64,000 nucleotides of DNA from Bacteroidota bacterium. Its GTDB lineage: Bacteria > Bacteroidota > Bacteroidia > Bacteroidales > JAADJA01. The position numbers and the translations under genes were made by a program. The notes under the pieces are model-generated. The model saw only the letters and a program-made list of their open reading frames with translations, had not been told where the DNA came from and made no database searches. How positions within the stretch are numbered: position 1 is the first letter of the stretch; the number at the start of each line of letters is the position of its first letter. The stretch is from NCBI GenBank assembly GCA_020444515.1, contig JAHLKX010000006.1, positions 186,001 through 250,000 of the forward strand. Reading direction: 5' to 3'. This document shows, in pieces, positions 26,982 to 36,564 of this stretch.

Positions 26982-28141
26982 TGAGGATAATCTCTTTCTC
27001 TTTGAATGATTAGTGAGTCGCAAATGGGTGATACATCTTTGGCTATCCTTTTTGCAAGTCTGGTATTTCCATACTCGCCCACATGACACCAATCAATAAA
27101 TATGGGTTCTGATTCTGTAACAAAGAAATTGCTGAGATCATAAAAATCTAAGTTTTCAAGATGTATTTCACTTCCCGATAGATTGTCACGTGAAAGTTGG
27201 ATAAAAGGTTTTGACCAGTCTGCCTTTTCCAATTCCGATTTTTCGTAAGCACTTTTACTGTCTTTAAAGAATATCAGGGGTTGCCAGTAAAAAACGGAAT
27301 GGAAATTATAACCTTCCGCAAGAGAAAAGACCAATCGGAGATTCTCATTATAAACCCTGATGGTTTCTTCAGCCAGTTGATTGAGGTTGTATTCCGAAAG
27401 CAGGGCCTCATGATCCGGTTCTGATATAAACTTTTGCCGGATAAATTTCATGGTGGCCAGTGTTTTGAGCGATTCGAAAAATACCAGGAATGATTTTTTC
27501 TTTTCCGACAGGGTATTGAACTCTTTTTCCCGATTGTTTTCATTTTGAGGTAAGCCGGCTTTGTTCTGCTGCAGGCTGCTGAACATATCATTGGCTCCAT
27601 CATAAAAAATTACCAGGTCTGGTATATAGCCTGCACGCAATTGCAATTGCAATTCGATCAATTCCTGAGAACTCACATAACCTGATTCTCCGTAGTTTAT
27701 AATCTCAACCCTGTATCCTTTTTTAGTCAGTTCTTTTCCGAGCAGCGAAGGGAGGGTGTATTCGTCGCGGACACCGGTTCCCCACATGGCGGATCCGCCA
27801 AACATATAAATTGTGATTAAGGGGTCGTAATCAGATGAGGGATTGTGCTGAAAGACGGTCTTCCTCAGTTGATCCTTGGTAACGTTGATAAACTGTCCTT
27901 CAAAATGAATTCTGCGCCAGTATACATAGGACTCCCAGGTGGAGGCATTGCAATTATTGAATTCTTTATAGTAATCTGCTACCCAATCGGCATTTTTGTA
28001 ACAATCAGCATGGATCCTGGGATCCGGATCAGAAGAAAACAAAAAGAAAATTCTGAAAAACAATTCGATGAACAAAAAGATCAATAAAGTTATCCCAGCA
28101 ATGATCCAAATTTCGCGAAGTCGTCGGAAAAATCCTTTCAT
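26978..28141 (-). CDS. Membrane-anchored SGNH/GDSL-family hydrolase-like protein
   Basis: A 387-residue protein with a single N-terminal membrane helix (WIIAGITLLIFLFIELFFRIF) and a periplasmic SGNH-type domain. All four blocks are visible: the nucleophile Ser in FGGSAMWGTG, Gly in INYGESGYVS, the oxyanion Asn in YDGANDMF, and the Asp-His dyad in DWCHVGEYGN near residue 365. SGNH enzymes cleave or transfer acyl esters, so a role in acetylation of a surface glycan is plausible. It is translationally coupled to the methyltransferase downstream. Promoter elements are not obvious. The exact substrate is unknown. Confidence 0.8.
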   Translation of the reverse strand: MKGFFRRLREIWIIAGITLLIFLFIELFFRIFFLFSSDPDPRIHADCYKNADWVADYYKEFNNCNASTWESYVYWRRIHFEGQFINVTKDQLRKTVFQHNPSSDYDPLITIYMFGGSAMWGTGVRDEYTLPSLLGKELTKKGYRVEIINYGESGYVSSQELIELQLQLRAGYIPDLVIFYDGANDMFSSLQQNKAGLPQNENNREKEFNTLSEKKKSFLVFFESLKTLATMKFIRQKFISEPDHEALLSEYNLNQLAEETIRVYNENLRLVFSLAEGYNFHSVFYWQPLIFFKDSKSAYEKSELEKADWSKPFIQLSRDNLSGSEIHLENLDFYDLSNFFVTESEPIFIDWCHVGEYGNTRLAKRIAKDVSPICDSLIIQRERDYPQ

Positions 28142-28167
28142 GCCTGTTTAATTTTTCATAAAAGTAC

Positions 28168-28194
28168 AAAAGGGCAGGAAAATCCCACCCTTTT
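28168..28194 (-). terminator. Imperfect hairpin terminator after the 28214-29650 gene
   Basis: AAAAGGG at 28168-28174 pairs with CCCTTTT at 28188-28194; the inner bases GGA/TCC extend it around a mismatch. On the minus strand it lies just downstream of the stop codon at 28214. Confidence 0.45.
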
Positions 28195-28213
28195 AATTCA
28201 TTTTTTAATGGCT

Positions 28214-29650
28214 TTATTCCACAATAAACTTTCCGGACACTGTTTGATCTTTGCAGTTTATTGAATAGAAATATAATCCGGGATCAAATTCCCCGACATC
28301 CATTGATAGGTTATTTCCCGAAAGAGATGCTTGATGATGGTAATAAACTGTCTGTCCTGTTATATCGGTTACGGTGATGGTAAGCTCCTGATCCAGCCAT
28401 CCTTTAAGATTTAGATTTACCTGACGATGAGCCGGATTAGGATAAACAATGGGCTGCTGATTTATATTTTCATTGGTTCCGGTTACAAAGGGTTGATAGG
28501 TAATTTCAAGATCATCCACCAGCAGTGTACTTCCAAGTCCAATGAATGTACCTTCATAATTGGATGGGGCAAAAGCAATGTTGATCGTATCGGGAACCGG
28601 AACATTATAATAGAGAACAGGTAATTCAAAATATGTATAATCGCTCACGGGTGGTAACCGGATCACAGTTTCCTGCAATGTTTCTGTGACACCGGTTCCT
28701 GCATCGTAATGATAGAGCCAAAGACCGGCAAGTGCTGTATCCAAACCAACAGGAGAATATTTGTAATAGCCAGACACCATTTTAGGAAATTCAAAAACCG
28801 GCATCCCTCCTATGGGACCTACTTCCTCGTCTAAGGCTCCATTTGTTAGCAAACAAATTGAATCACCATTAAAAGATATTACACTTTCTAATTGCACGGC
28901 AAATGATCCTGAATGACTATCGGTTGATTTGGTAACGCCAGCACCACTTACTGATGCTGTAAGAAGGTTGCTGGTTGTCCAGTCGTCGGGCTCGTCCGCC
29001 CCGATTTCATTCCAATCTTCAAAATCTCCGTTGGGGAATGATGCACCAACACCTACAAAGGAAATATCATCAAAGATAATGGTGCTTCCTGCAATTGGAA
29101 TATTTTCGAAGGACGAACTGATAAATCCGGCTACCAGTGAGTCGGGTGAAACTATAGGAACAAACCAGTTTACGGGTGCCGAAAAATATTGATAGGTATT
29201 TTGCGATCCAACAAAAGCCAGTGAGCAAATGCCCAGCGGAGCTCCGAATTTCTTAAACAATACGGCCATGAAGGCAGTATCCCCGATTTGAAGGTTGTAT
29301 TTAGCATACCCTGATACTGAATCGGGTCGCTGAGTAAAAGGAATACCCCCTGCAAATGAAGTATCGCTGACCTGACCAATGAATGCGGCTCCAAAAATGG
29401 GTTCATCGGGTGTATTTGTGGTCTCCAAACGCAATGCATAATTACCTGAATGTGCATCTGAAGTTTTTGTAACATTGGGCTGTTCCCCGGCTAAAACAAG
29501 GTATGGGTTTGTTGTTGTAAACATATCCGGTTCCTCGAAATATGAATGATAGGTCCAATCTTCGAATCCGGCATTTGAAATACTCTGGGCCTTTAATACA
29601 GTTATAAGAATCAATAAAGCCCCGGTACATAGTAAAGTTGATTTTTTCAT
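28214..29650 (-). CDS. Secreted T9SS cargo protein with two similar carbohydrate-binding-like halves
   Basis: A 478-residue protein with a signal peptide (MKKSTLLCTGALLILITVLKAQ). The body is two repeats of about 185 residues, each with the pattern NAGFEDW or NGDFEDW, then SDAHSGNYALRLE or STDSHSGSFAVQLE, then FDDISF or VDDLEI. This is the layout of Bacteroidota PCMD-type jelly-roll modules. The C-terminal T9SS sorting domain (VYPNPAHRQVNLNLKGW) follows from about residue 395. No catalytic residues can be assigned, so a binding or structural role is likely. It is a predicted exported surface protein. The two halves look like an old internal duplication. Confidence 0.8.
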   Translation of the reverse strand: MKKSTLLCTGALLILITVLKAQSISNAGFEDWTYHSYFEEPDMFTTTNPYLVLAGEQPNVTKTSDAHSGNYALRLETTNTPDEPIFGAAFIGQVSDTSFAGGIPFTQRPDSVSGYAKYNLQIGDTAFMAVLFKKFGAPLGICSLAFVGSQNTYQYFSAPVNWFVPIVSPDSLVAGFISSSFENIPIAGSTIIFDDISFVGVGASFPNGDFEDWNEIGADEPDDWTTSNLLTASVSGAGVTKSTDSHSGSFAVQLESVISFNGDSICLLTNGALDEEVGPIGGMPVFEFPKMVSGYYKYSPVGLDTALAGLWLYHYDAGTGVTETLQETVIRLPPVSDYTYFELPVLYYNVPVPDTINIAFAPSNYEGTFIGLGSTLLVDDLEITYQPFVTGTNENINQQPIVYPNPAHRQVNLNLKGWLDQELTITVTDITGQTVYYHHQASLSGNNLSMDVGEFDPGLYFYSINCKDQTVSGKFIVE

Positions 29651-29732
29651 TATTGTAAAGGTATTTTAACTTTCATACAACGAAGAAAATATATGAAAGT
29701 TCAGATAACAGGAGTAATTGAATATTGTAGAA

Positions 29733-31202
29733 TTATTCTTTGAATCCCCATTCAGGACCATCATTGGTATCTTTTACTACGATGTTGATCCCTGCCAGTT
29801 GATCCCGGATCAGGTCAGAAGTTGGCCAATCCTTATTTTCCCTTGCATTCTGACGAATCTGTAGAATTGTTCCCATCAGTTGTTCAACGAGTTGGGAATT
29901 TTCACCACTATCCTCACTTTTTAAGCCCAGGATCTCGAAAACAAAATCAGACATAAGTGTTTTAAGGCCTTTCAAATCGTTGGCGGTAATAGTTTCCTTT
30001 TTATCCTTAACCGAGTTGATTATTCGAACACCTTCAAACAAATGGGCTATCAAAATTGGAGTATTGAAATCATCATCCATTGCAGCATAACATTTCGATG
30101 TCAGTTCAGAAATATTGGAATCGCTTTTATTACCCGATTTTAACTTTTCCAGTGAGTCCATGGCTGTCAGTAATTTCTTCAGACCTTTTTCTGCTGCTTG
30201 CAGGGCTTCATTTGAAAAATCAAGCGGACTGCGATAATGTGCTTGCAATATAAAAAACCGGATGGTCATCGGACTGTAAGCCTGGTCCAGTAAATCATGA
30301 TTGCCGGAAAAAAACTGTTCTAACGAAACGGCATTTCCCAATGATTTTCCCATTTTTTGTCCGTTGATGGTGATCATATTGTTGTGCAGCCAGTATTTAA
30401 CCGGCATTTTATCATTGGCAGCTATTGATTGGGCAATCTCACACTCATGATGGGGAAACTGCAGATCGAGTCCACCACCATGGATATCAAAATGATCACC
30501 TAAATATTTGGTGCCCATGGTTGAGCATTCAAGATGCCATCCGGGATATCCTTCGCTCCAGGGTGAAGGCCAGTGCATTAGATGCTCTGGTGTTGCCTTT
30601 TTCCACAAGGCAAAATCGAAACTGTTCTTTTTTTCTTCCTGACCTTCCAGTTCACGGGTGTAGGCAAATAATTCATCAATTTTACGGCCTGACAAAATCC
30701 CGTACGGATGTTTTTTGTTATACGCTTCAATGTCGAAATATATGGAGCCATTTTTTTCATAGGCAAATCCGGCATCCTGTATTTTTCTGATCATTTCGAT
30801 TTGTTCGATGATGTGGCCTGAAGCATGGGGTTCTATGCTTGGTCGGAGTACATTCAGTCTGTCCATCAGTTTATGATACTGATTGGTATAATGCTGAACG
30901 ATCTCCATGGGTTCTATTTTTTCAAGACGGGCTTTTTTCCCGATCTTATCTTCTCCTTCATCTGCATCCCCTTCAAGGTGTCCGACATCCGTGATGTTTC
31001 TTACATAACGAACCTTATAGCCCAAATGCATCAGGTATCTGAAAACCAAATCAAAGTTAATTGCCGGACGTGCATGACCCAAGTGGGCATCACCATAAAC
31101 AGTTGGTCCACAAACATACATGCCCACAAATGGGGGATTATTGGGTGCAAAAATTTCCTTTTTACGGGAAAGGGTATTGTATACTTTCAAGTGGTGTTCC
31201 AT
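29733..31202 (-). CDS. cysS: Cysteinyl-tRNA synthetase
   Basis: A 489-residue class I aminoacyl-tRNA synthetase that charges tRNA-Cys. Hallmarks are the HIGH-like [10 protein letters not shown] near residue 40, the KMSKS-like QKMGKSLGN, and the zinc ligands Cys in MYVCGPTVY, Cys in HLECSTMG and His in PHHECE. I chose the ATG at 31202; a TTG two codons upstream is a less likely start. It begins 10 bases after the cysteate synthase gene stops and is probably co-transcribed with it. The juxtaposition may reflect shared dependence on sulfur amino acids, though that is inference. Confidence 0.96.
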   Translation of the reverse strand: MEHHLKVYNTLSRKKEIFAPNNPPFVGMYVCGPTVYGDAHLGHARPAINFDLVFRYLMHLGYKVRYVRNITDVGHLEGDADEGEDKIGKKARLEKIEPMEIVQHYTNQYHKLMDRLNVLRPSIEPHASGHIIEQIEMIRKIQDAGFAYEKNGSIYFDIEAYNKKHPYGILSGRKIDELFAYTRELEGQEEKKNSFDFALWKKATPEHLMHWPSPWSEGYPGWHLECSTMGTKYLGDHFDIHGGGLDLQFPHHECEIAQSIAANDKMPVKYWLHNNMITINGQKMGKSLGNAVSLEQFFSGNHDLLDQAYSPMTIRFFILQAHYRSPLDFSNEALQAAEKGLKKLLTAMDSLEKLKSGNKSDSNISELTSKCYAAMDDDFNTPILIAHLFEGVRIINSVKDKKETITANDLKGLKTLMSDFVFEILGLKSEDSGENSQLVEQLMGTILQIRQNARENKDWPTSDLIRDQLAGINIVVKDTNDGPEWGFKE

Positions 31203-31212
31203 TGACAATTGA

Positions 31213-32505
31213 TTAAAACAGCGCTTTAAGTTTTGCTTTTATTTCTTCACTATCCGGATTGATATCAAAAATTAACGAGGGTTCCAGATAATGTAATTCT
31301 TTATCATGTTTAAATCGTTCTTCTCCACCTCCGGTAATGTTGAGCATAATGCGATCATCTTTACCGACTTTTTTATCCTGAACAGCATCTAACAATGTTG
31401 CCGTTGCGATTGCTGCTGCCGGATGAATATCAATACCTTCCGTTTCCAGAAAAAGCTCAGCCGCGTTGTGGGCCTGATCATTATTGGCCAGTAATATTTC
31501 GCCCCGGGTATCCATTAGTGCATCATACAGTCCACCAGGAAGTGAATAAGGAGGTTTCCGGTTGGATAACACCTTGGCCTTGATGATCTCTACTTGCTTT
31601 CGCGCAGTGTTGTCATCCATGGGAAGCATTTTACGGGAGCGAATCTGCCAAGCATCATAGATGGGATGGAAAGGAAAGTTCTGAGATAACATCAATTTCA
31701 TTTTATTATTTCCAAAACGACCATCCTCAATAAGCCGAAGATTTGCTTCCCAGGCGGCAATGGCTCCGGTTCCACTACCAATGGCCTGAAAATAAAAGTC
31801 TGGAATGCTGCCAATGGTGGTTACAGCAGATAGAACAGTTGTCCCCATTCCATCTCTTCGTGCTACATTTTTTGCCCCTCCTTCCGGGATAAAATTTTCC
31901 AGTTCAACAGCAACATTCGAAATATGAATGGCGTCGAAATAATCTCCACCCTTTCTTGAAGCCACCAGTTTTACATTTCCATTGAGAGGGGTATCGAACC
32001 AAAGGGCATCAAGATTATCCTCGGGCACGCACAAGAGTAGACGAATATTGTTATCGGAACAAACCCTTGCAAAAGAACGGGCTGTATTGCCCGCGGATGC
32101 CACCACTAAAATATGCTGATCATTGGGTTCAAGCCTGGCACAGACGGAATAAGCCTCCGTTTCTTTGAAGGAGCAGGTTTTCATCTGGGCTTTTTGCTCG
32201 GGCCAGTATCCACTAAAGGTGATATACAGATTGTTCAGTCCTAGTACTTTTCCCAATCTTTCACTTTTAATCGTAACAGGAGCACAGGACCCTTCCAGAA
32301 TTCGGTGGATTGGAAGCCAGTCAGCAAATTGGTATAACCCGTAACCCCTACCTTTTAATTCGAGTTGTTTTTTCTCATATATAGCCCTTATCAGAGCTGG
32401 TTCAGATTCACCCGGTGCGGCTAATAACCATCCGGTATCATCGAATACGGCCCCGGTAGCCAGGGATTGTAAATGATATTGTGTCCTCGAAAAATTCCCG
32501 CTCAT
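31213..32505 (-). CDS. Cysteate synthase (PLP-dependent), threonine-synthase paralogue
   Basis: A 430-residue fold-type II PLP enzyme related to threonine synthase. It matches the cysteate synthase family (TIGR03844 as I remember it), which replaces the phosphate of O-phosphoserine by sulfite to give L-cysteate. PLP binds Lys114 in [11 protein letters not shown]; the phosphate-binding [33 protein letters not shown] and the C-terminal NITGGGEER are all family features, and the length is typical. In methanogens the product feeds coenzyme M; in Bacteroidota it feeds sulfonolipids (capnines) of the outer membrane. The promoter (TACTTTTG at 32528-32535) is its own; cysS follows in the operon. A condensing acyltransferase for capnine is not seen in this window. 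Confidence 0.85.
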   Translation of the reverse strand: MSGNFSRTQYHLQSLATGAVFDDTGWLLAAPGESEPALIRAIYEKKQLELKGRGYGLYQFADWLPIHRILEGSCAPVTIKSERLGKVLGLNNLYITFSGYWPEQKAQMKTCSFKETEAYSVCARLEPNDQHILVVASAGNTARSFARVCSDNNIRLLLCVPEDNLDALWFDTPLNGNVKLVASRKGGDYFDAIHISNVAVELENFIPEGGAKNVARRDGMGTTVLSAVTTIGSIPDFYFQAIGSGTGAIAAWEANLRLIEDGRFGNNKMKLMLSQNFPFHPIYDAWQIRSRKMLPMDDNTARKQVEIIKAKVLSNRKPPYSLPGGLYDALMDTRGEILLANNDQAHNAAELFLETEGIDIHPAAAIATATLLDAVQDKKVGKDDRIMLNITGGGEERFKHDKELHYLEPSLIFDINPDSEEIKAKLKALF

Positions 32506-32527
32506 GAGTTCATTTCTATTTAGGCTT

Positions 32528-32535
32528 CAAAAGTA
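32528..32535 (-). promoter_or_regulatory. Candidate -7 element of the cysteate synthase-cysS operon (TACTTTTG)
   Basis: TACTTTTG on the minus strand, 22 bases before the ATG. The -33 position has no clear TTG. Confidence 0.4.
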
Positions 32536-32597
32536 ACAATTTTAGATGAGCCGGATGGATATTTAGGCGGTAAACTGCGTTGACGTTTGTAAATGAA

Positions 32598-32621
32598 AAA
32601 GGCTGCACAATGGCAGCCTTT
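32598..32621 (-). terminator. Intrinsic terminator after kbl
   Basis: AAAGGCTGC at 32598-32606 and GCAGCCTTT at 32613-32621 form a perfect 9-bp stem with a 6-base loop, flanked by A-runs and T-runs, downstream of the kbl stop codon at 32640. It could work on both strands. Confidence 0.8.
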
Positions 32622-32639
32622 TATGTCTTTTAAACATTG

Positions 32640-33833
32640 TTATTTGATAACGCCGAGCTCTTTACCCACTTTTGTAAATGCAGCAATGGCTTTATCAAGA
32701 TGCTCTTTATCATGGCCGGCAGATAACTGCACCCTGATCCTGGCCAATCCTTTCGGAACCACCGGATAATAGAATCCAATTACATAAATGCCTTCGTCCA
32801 GCAGTTTGGCAGCCATATCCTGTGATAATTTAGCATCGTAAAGCATTACAGCACATATGGCCGATTTGGAAGGTTTGATATCAAAGCCGGCTGCTTTCAT
32901 TTTTTCCATGAAATAATCGGTATTCCAATGCAATTTATCCTGTAGTTCAGAGGTCTCTTTCATCATGTCGAACATTTCAATACCAGCACCTACTGCCGCC
33001 GGGATCAATGAATTGGAGAACAGGTATGGACGTGAACGCTGACGCAACATTTCGATGATCTCCTTTCTACCGGTTGTAAAACCACCAATACCACCACCAA
33101 AAGCTTTTCCGAGTGTTCCGGTAATAATATCTACCTCACCTCTGATATTGAATAGTTCAGTCACTCCTCGACCGGTTTTACCTACCACACCGGCGGAGTG
33201 GCACTCATCTACCATGATCAGGGCATCATATTTTTTAGCCAGTTCATTGATTTTGTCCATGGGAGCGACATTACCATCCATGGAGAAAACACCATCCGTT
33301 ACAATGATTTTAAAACGAGCAGTATTTGAAGCTTCTTTCAATTTAGCCTCGAGATCTTCCATATTGGCATTTTCGTAACGAAACCGCTGGGCTTTGCACA
33401 AACGAACACCATCGATAATGGAAGCATGGTTGAGTGAATCAGAAATAATGGCATCCTCGTCTGTCAATAAAGGTTCAAAAACACCTCCATTGGCATCAAA
33501 ACAAGCAGCATATAAAATGGTATCTTCGGTCCCGAAGAATTCTGCGATTTTGACTTCCAGTGTTTTGTGGATATCCTGGGTACCGCAAATGAAACGTACC
33601 GATGACATTCCGAAACCATGCGAATCAAGTGTATCTTTTGCGGCTTTTACCAGGCGGGGATGATTGGATAAGCCAAGATAATTATTTGCACAAAAGTTCA
33701 ATACTTTTGCACCCGTATTCAGTTCAATTTCTGCTTCTTGAGAGGAAGAAATAATGCGTTCATGCTTGAACAAACCTGCTTCTTCGATATTTTTTAATTC
33801 GGTAGCAAGATGGTCTTTAATTTTTCCGTACAT
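32640..33833 (-). CDS. kbl: Glycine C-acetyltransferase (2-amino-3-ketobutyrate CoA ligase)
   Basis: A 397-residue alpha-oxoamine synthase. PLP binds the Lys in GTLGKAFGGGIGG, and GMSSVRFICGTQ, SDSLNHASIIDGVRLC, DGVFSMDGNVAPMD and MVDECHSAGVVG are all typical of Kbl. The enzyme cleaves 2-amino-3-ketobutyrate with CoA to glycine and acetyl-CoA. Its divergent neighbour is threonine 3-dehydrogenase, which makes that substrate, and this settles the assignment against other members of the family. Alternative considered: a cysteate acyltransferase for sulfonolipid synthesis, because a cysteate synthase is adjacent; the Kbl-typical motifs and tdh partner make that less likely. Promoter: TATATTTG at 33904-33911. 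Confidence 0.9.
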   Translation of the reverse strand: MYGKIKDHLATELKNIEEAGLFKHERIISSSQEAEIELNTGAKVLNFCANNYLGLSNHPRLVKAAKDTLDSHGFGMSSVRFICGTQDIHKTLEVKIAEFFGTEDTILYAACFDANGGVFEPLLTDEDAIISDSLNHASIIDGVRLCKAQRFRYENANMEDLEAKLKEASNTARFKIIVTDGVFSMDGNVAPMDKINELAKKYDALIMVDECHSAGVVGKTGRGVTELFNIRGEVDIITGTLGKAFGGGIGGFTTGRKEIIEMLRQRSRPYLFSNSLIPAAVGAGIEMFDMMKETSELQDKLHWNTDYFMEKMKAAGFDIKPSKSAICAVMLYDAKLSQDMAAKLLDEGIYVIGFYYPVVPKGLARIRVQLSAGHDKEHLDKAIAAFTKVGKELGVIK

Positions 33834-33903
33834 GTTAATCTGATTTTAAGTATTATAGTATTTCCTAATTTTAATGACATTTACCTTTTTCAGGAAGGTG
33901 AAG

Positions 33904-33911
33904 CAAATATA
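33904..33911 (-). promoter_or_regulatory. Candidate -7 element of kbl (TATATTTG)
   Basis: TATATTTG on the minus strand, 70 bases from the kbl ATG. It is back to back with the tdh element at 33986-33993, so the two genes have separate divergent promoters in the same 201-bp region. Confidence 0.4.
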
Positions 33912-33985
33912 TTAGAAATTGACTGTAAACTTATTATAAATTAGAATCAAATTTCACATCTGCTTTCCCGATTCGCAAAAATATT

Positions 33986-33993
33986 TATTTTTG
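33986..33993 (+). promoter_or_regulatory. Candidate -7 element of tdh (TATTTTTG)
   Basis: TATTTTTG, 41 bases before the tdh ATG, is a perfect TAnnTTTG. No clear -33 element was found. Confidence 0.4.
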
Positions 33994-34034
33994 CCACAAA
34001 TTTGTTAATCAATTAACATTAAAATTTCGATAAA

Positions 34035-34997
34035 ATGAAAAATATCCTGATTATCGGCTCGGTCGGACAAATTGGTTCTGAGCTTACGATGGAATTACGC
34101 AGAAGATATGGCAATGATCATGTAGTTGCCGGATACCGAAAAACTGAACCCAGCGAAGAACTGGCCAATTCAGGACCACTTGAAAGAGTAGATGCAACCG
34201 ATGTCGAGCGCTTGAATGAAGTGGTGAAAAAATATAAGATTGATACGATTTATAATCTTGCAGCCCTGCTTTCGGCAGTGGCAGAAGCCAAACCTCAGGC
34301 AGCATGGAACGTTGGTGTGAATGGTGTATTCAACGTTTTGGAAGTTGCCAGGGAACATGGTTGTGCTGTATTTTTCCCAAGTTCAATTGGAGCTTTCGGA
34401 CCTACCACTCCGCTGGATAATACTCCTCAGGATACCATTCAACGACCAAATACCATGTATGGGGTGACCAAGGTGGCCGGTGAATTGCTCAGCGACTATT
34501 ATTATAAACGTTTTGGCGTTGATACCCGTGGTTTAAGATATCCCGGGATCATTTCAAACGTCACCTTACCCGGAGGGGGAACAACGGATTATGCTGTTGA
34601 GATTTTCTATGAAGCAATTAAAAACAAGAAATTTGTATGTCCCTTGCCAAAAGGTGCCTTCCTCGATATGATGTACATGCCCGATGCACTGGATGCTGCT
34701 ATCGATCTTATGGAGGCTGATCCTGACAAATTAAAACACCGAAATGCTTTCAATGTGACAGCCATGAGTTTTGACCCGGAAATATTGTCTCGTGAAGTGA
34801 AAAAACACATGCCTGATTTTGAAATGAGCTACGATGTTGATCCGGTGAAGGAAGCCATTGCCGCCACCTGGCCAAACAGCATGGATGATACCGCCGCACG
34901 TGAAGAGTGGGGCTGGAATCCAAAATACAAGCTTCCGGATATGGTAGCGGATATGATAGAAAAGATCAGTGCCAAATTGGGGATTGCCTATAAATAG
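34035..34997 (+). CDS. tdh: L-threonine 3-dehydrogenase, SDR type
   Basis: A 320-residue extended short-chain dehydrogenase. NAD binds GSVGQIGSEL at the N-terminus; the catalytic Tyr-Lys pair is in YGVTKVAGE with a Ser in FPSSIGAFG, and GLRYPGIISNV plus GGGTTDYAVEIFYEAI are typical of SDR-type threonine dehydrogenases. These are unrelated to the zinc-dependent E. coli Tdh. It oxidises L-threonine to 2-amino-3-ketobutyrate, which the divergent kbl product cleaves. Together they degrade threonine to glycine and acetyl-CoA. It ends with a strong hairpin terminator. The name is by motif and neighbour, so both support it. Confidence 0.9.
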   Translation: MKNILIIGSVGQIGSELTMELRRRYGNDHVVAGYRKTEPSEELANSGPLERVDATDVERLNEVVKKYKIDTIYNLAALLSAVAEAKPQAAWNVGVNGVFNVLEVAREHGCAVFFPSSIGAFGPTTPLDNTPQDTIQRPNTMYGVTKVAGELLSDYYYKRFGVDTRGLRYPGIISNVTLPGGGTTDYAVEIFYEAIKNKKFVCPLPKGAFLDMMYMPDALDAAIDLMEADPDKLKHRNAFNVTAMSFDPEILSREVKKHMPDFEMSYDVDPVKEAIAATWPNSMDDTAAREEWGWNPKYKLPDMVADMIEKISAKLGIAYK

Positions 34998-35014
34998 GAA
35001 GAAAAACGAATGAT

Positions 35015-35046
35015 AAAAAACCCTGACAATCATTGTCAGGGTTTTT
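35015..35046 (+). terminator. Strong bidirectional terminator between tdh and the Bax-inhibitor-1 gene
   Basis: CCCTGACA at 35021-35028 and TGTCAGGG at 35034-35041 form a perfect 8-bp stem with a 5-base loop, flanked by six A on one side and five T on the other. It fits both the tdh end and the convergent minus-strand gene end. Confidence 0.9.
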
Positions 35047-35076
35047 CTTTTGAAGCGGTATGTTAAGAAAAGTGTA

Positions 35077-35805
35077 TTATCTTCTGTCACCCAGGAATCT
35101 AAGTAAAAATAGAAACAGGTTGATGAAATCGAGGTATAGCCTCAGGGCTCCCATGATTACCAGTTTCCTGGTTTGTTCTGAACCATATTCTACACCGGCA
35201 CCAATTCGTTTCAGGGTTTGAACATCATAAGCTGTTAAACCTGTGAAAACCAAAACACCTATAAAACTGATGATGTAATCAAATGTCGGACTTTGAAGAA
35301 ACATGTTCACCAGGCTGGCAATGATGATACCGATCAGGCCCATAAACATCAGGCTTCCGAATTTAGTCAGATCTGTTTTGGTAGTATAGCCTACAAAGGC
35401 CATAATGCCAAACATGCCTGCTGTAACCACAAAAGTTTTAAAGATGGATGCCGAGGTATAAATCAATAGAACGAAACTTAAGCTGGCACCCATCAGGATG
35501 CTAAAAGCTCCAAATAACAGGATCAGCGTCCCAATCGAAAATTTTTGCAATCCCATCGACATGGCAAGTACAAATCCTATAGGTGACAACATGACAATCC
35601 AACCCAGGATTGACATCCCACCTGTTTCAGGGTTAACCAAAGCACCAATCAGGGAGGGTGTGCTTGCAAAATAATAGGCCGTAAAAGCTGTAAGGGCCAA
35701 TGCCATGCCCATCCATGCAAAAACATTGGCAACAAAATTCTTTGCCAGATCTTTTGTTTCAATGCGCGATTGAATTCCTGTTGCGTATTTTCTATCTGTT
35801 AACAT
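35077..35805 (-). CDS. Bax inhibitor-1/YccA family membrane protein
   Basis: A 242-residue protein with about seven membrane helices, e.g. VFAWMGMALALTAFTAYYFA near the start and LVFTGLTAYDVQTLKR near the end. The GLTAYDVQ segment and a conserved Asp in it are typical of the family, members of which are pH-sensitive calcium leak channels or interact with FtsH. The function in bacteria is not settled. It is transcribed alone, from TATATTTG at 35846-35853, and ends at the shared terminator with tdh. Confidence 0.88.
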   Translation of the reverse strand: MLTDRKYATGIQSRIETKDLAKNFVANVFAWMGMALALTAFTAYYFASTPSLIGALVNPETGGMSILGWIVMLSPIGFVLAMSMGLQKFSIGTLILLFGAFSILMGASLSFVLLIYTSASIFKTFVVTAGMFGIMAFVGYTTKTDLTKFGSLMFMGLIGIIIASLVNMFLQSPTFDYIISFIGVLVFTGLTAYDVQTLKRIGAGVEYGSEQTRKLVIMGALRLYLDFINLFLFLLRFLGDRR

Positions 35806-35845
35806 GTCAGTATTTCATTAAAATATTATAGAAACAGACATTTGT

Positions 35846-35853
35846 CAAATATA
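35846..35853 (-). promoter_or_regulatory. Candidate -7 element of the Bax-inhibitor-1 gene (TATATTTG)
   Basis: Perfect TAnnTTTG on the minus strand, 40 bases from the ATG; -33 not obvious. Confidence 0.4.
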
Positions 35854-35910
35854 ATGCCTGAAAATCCGGGTTTATTTTATGGTTAACAAATTTTAACCAA
35901 TTGGGGAGAA

Positions 35911-36552
35911 TTAATGCAGCCGGGTACCGATCAAATGAATAAATTCCTGCCGTGTTTCTTCTTTCCGAAAGGCTCCGGTAAAGTCGGAGGTGGTGGTTAC
36001 GGAATTTTGTTTCTGGACACCCCGCATCATCATACACAAGTGCTGTGCCTCAATGACTACTGCGACGCCAAGTGGTTTTAGGGTGTCCTGAATACAATCT
36101 TTGATTTGTTTGGTCAATCTTTCCTGAACCTGCAACCTGCGCGAGAAAGCATCCACGACCCTGGCAATTTTGCTCAATCCTGTTATGTATCCATTTGGGA
36201 TATAGGCAACATGGGCTTTCCCGATAAATGGGATCATGTGATGTTCGCAAAGACTATAGATTTCAATATCTTTTACGATGACCATCTCCCTGTAGTCTTC
36301 TTTGAATTTGGCTGAATTTAAAATTCCAACAGGGTCAAGTAAATAACCATGTGTTAAAAACTGAATAGATTTAGCAACCCTTTCAGGGGTTTTTGACAAT
36401 CCTTCCCGATCAACATCTTCTCCGATGATATCGAGAATTCCTTTATAGTGCCTGGATAGTTTTTTAACATTTTCTCTATTGTATAAATCGAGTTTTTCAT
36501 ACCCTTCATTTGCATCCAGTTCAATTGAAATCTTTCCTTTATCTGATGTCAT
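35911..36552 (-). CDS. folE: GTP cyclohydrolase I
   Basis: A 213-residue homodecameric enzyme that converts GTP to 7,8-dihydroneopterin triphosphate, the first step of folate and biopterin synthesis. Visible signature: [20 protein letters not shown] with the Cys and His zinc ligands, [23 protein letters not shown], and HLCMMMRGV with the third ligand Cys. It follows the pterin-synthase gene by 12 bases, so the two are one operon driven by the TACATTTG element at 37002-37009. Their shared direction suggests supply of dihydroneopterin triphosphate to the partner enzyme. Confidence 0.95.
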   Translation of the reverse strand: MTSDKGKISIELDANEGYEKLDLYNRENVKKLSRHYKGILDIIGEDVDREGLSKTPERVAKSIQFLTHGYLLDPVGILNSAKFKEDYREMVIVKDIEIYSLCEHHMIPFIGKAHVAYIPNGYITGLSKIARVVDAFSRRLQVQERLTKQIKDCIQDTLKPLGVAVVIEAQHLCMMMRGVQKQNSVTTTSDFTGAFRKEETRQEFIHLIGTRLH

Positions 36553-36564
36553 TTTAAAATTGTC

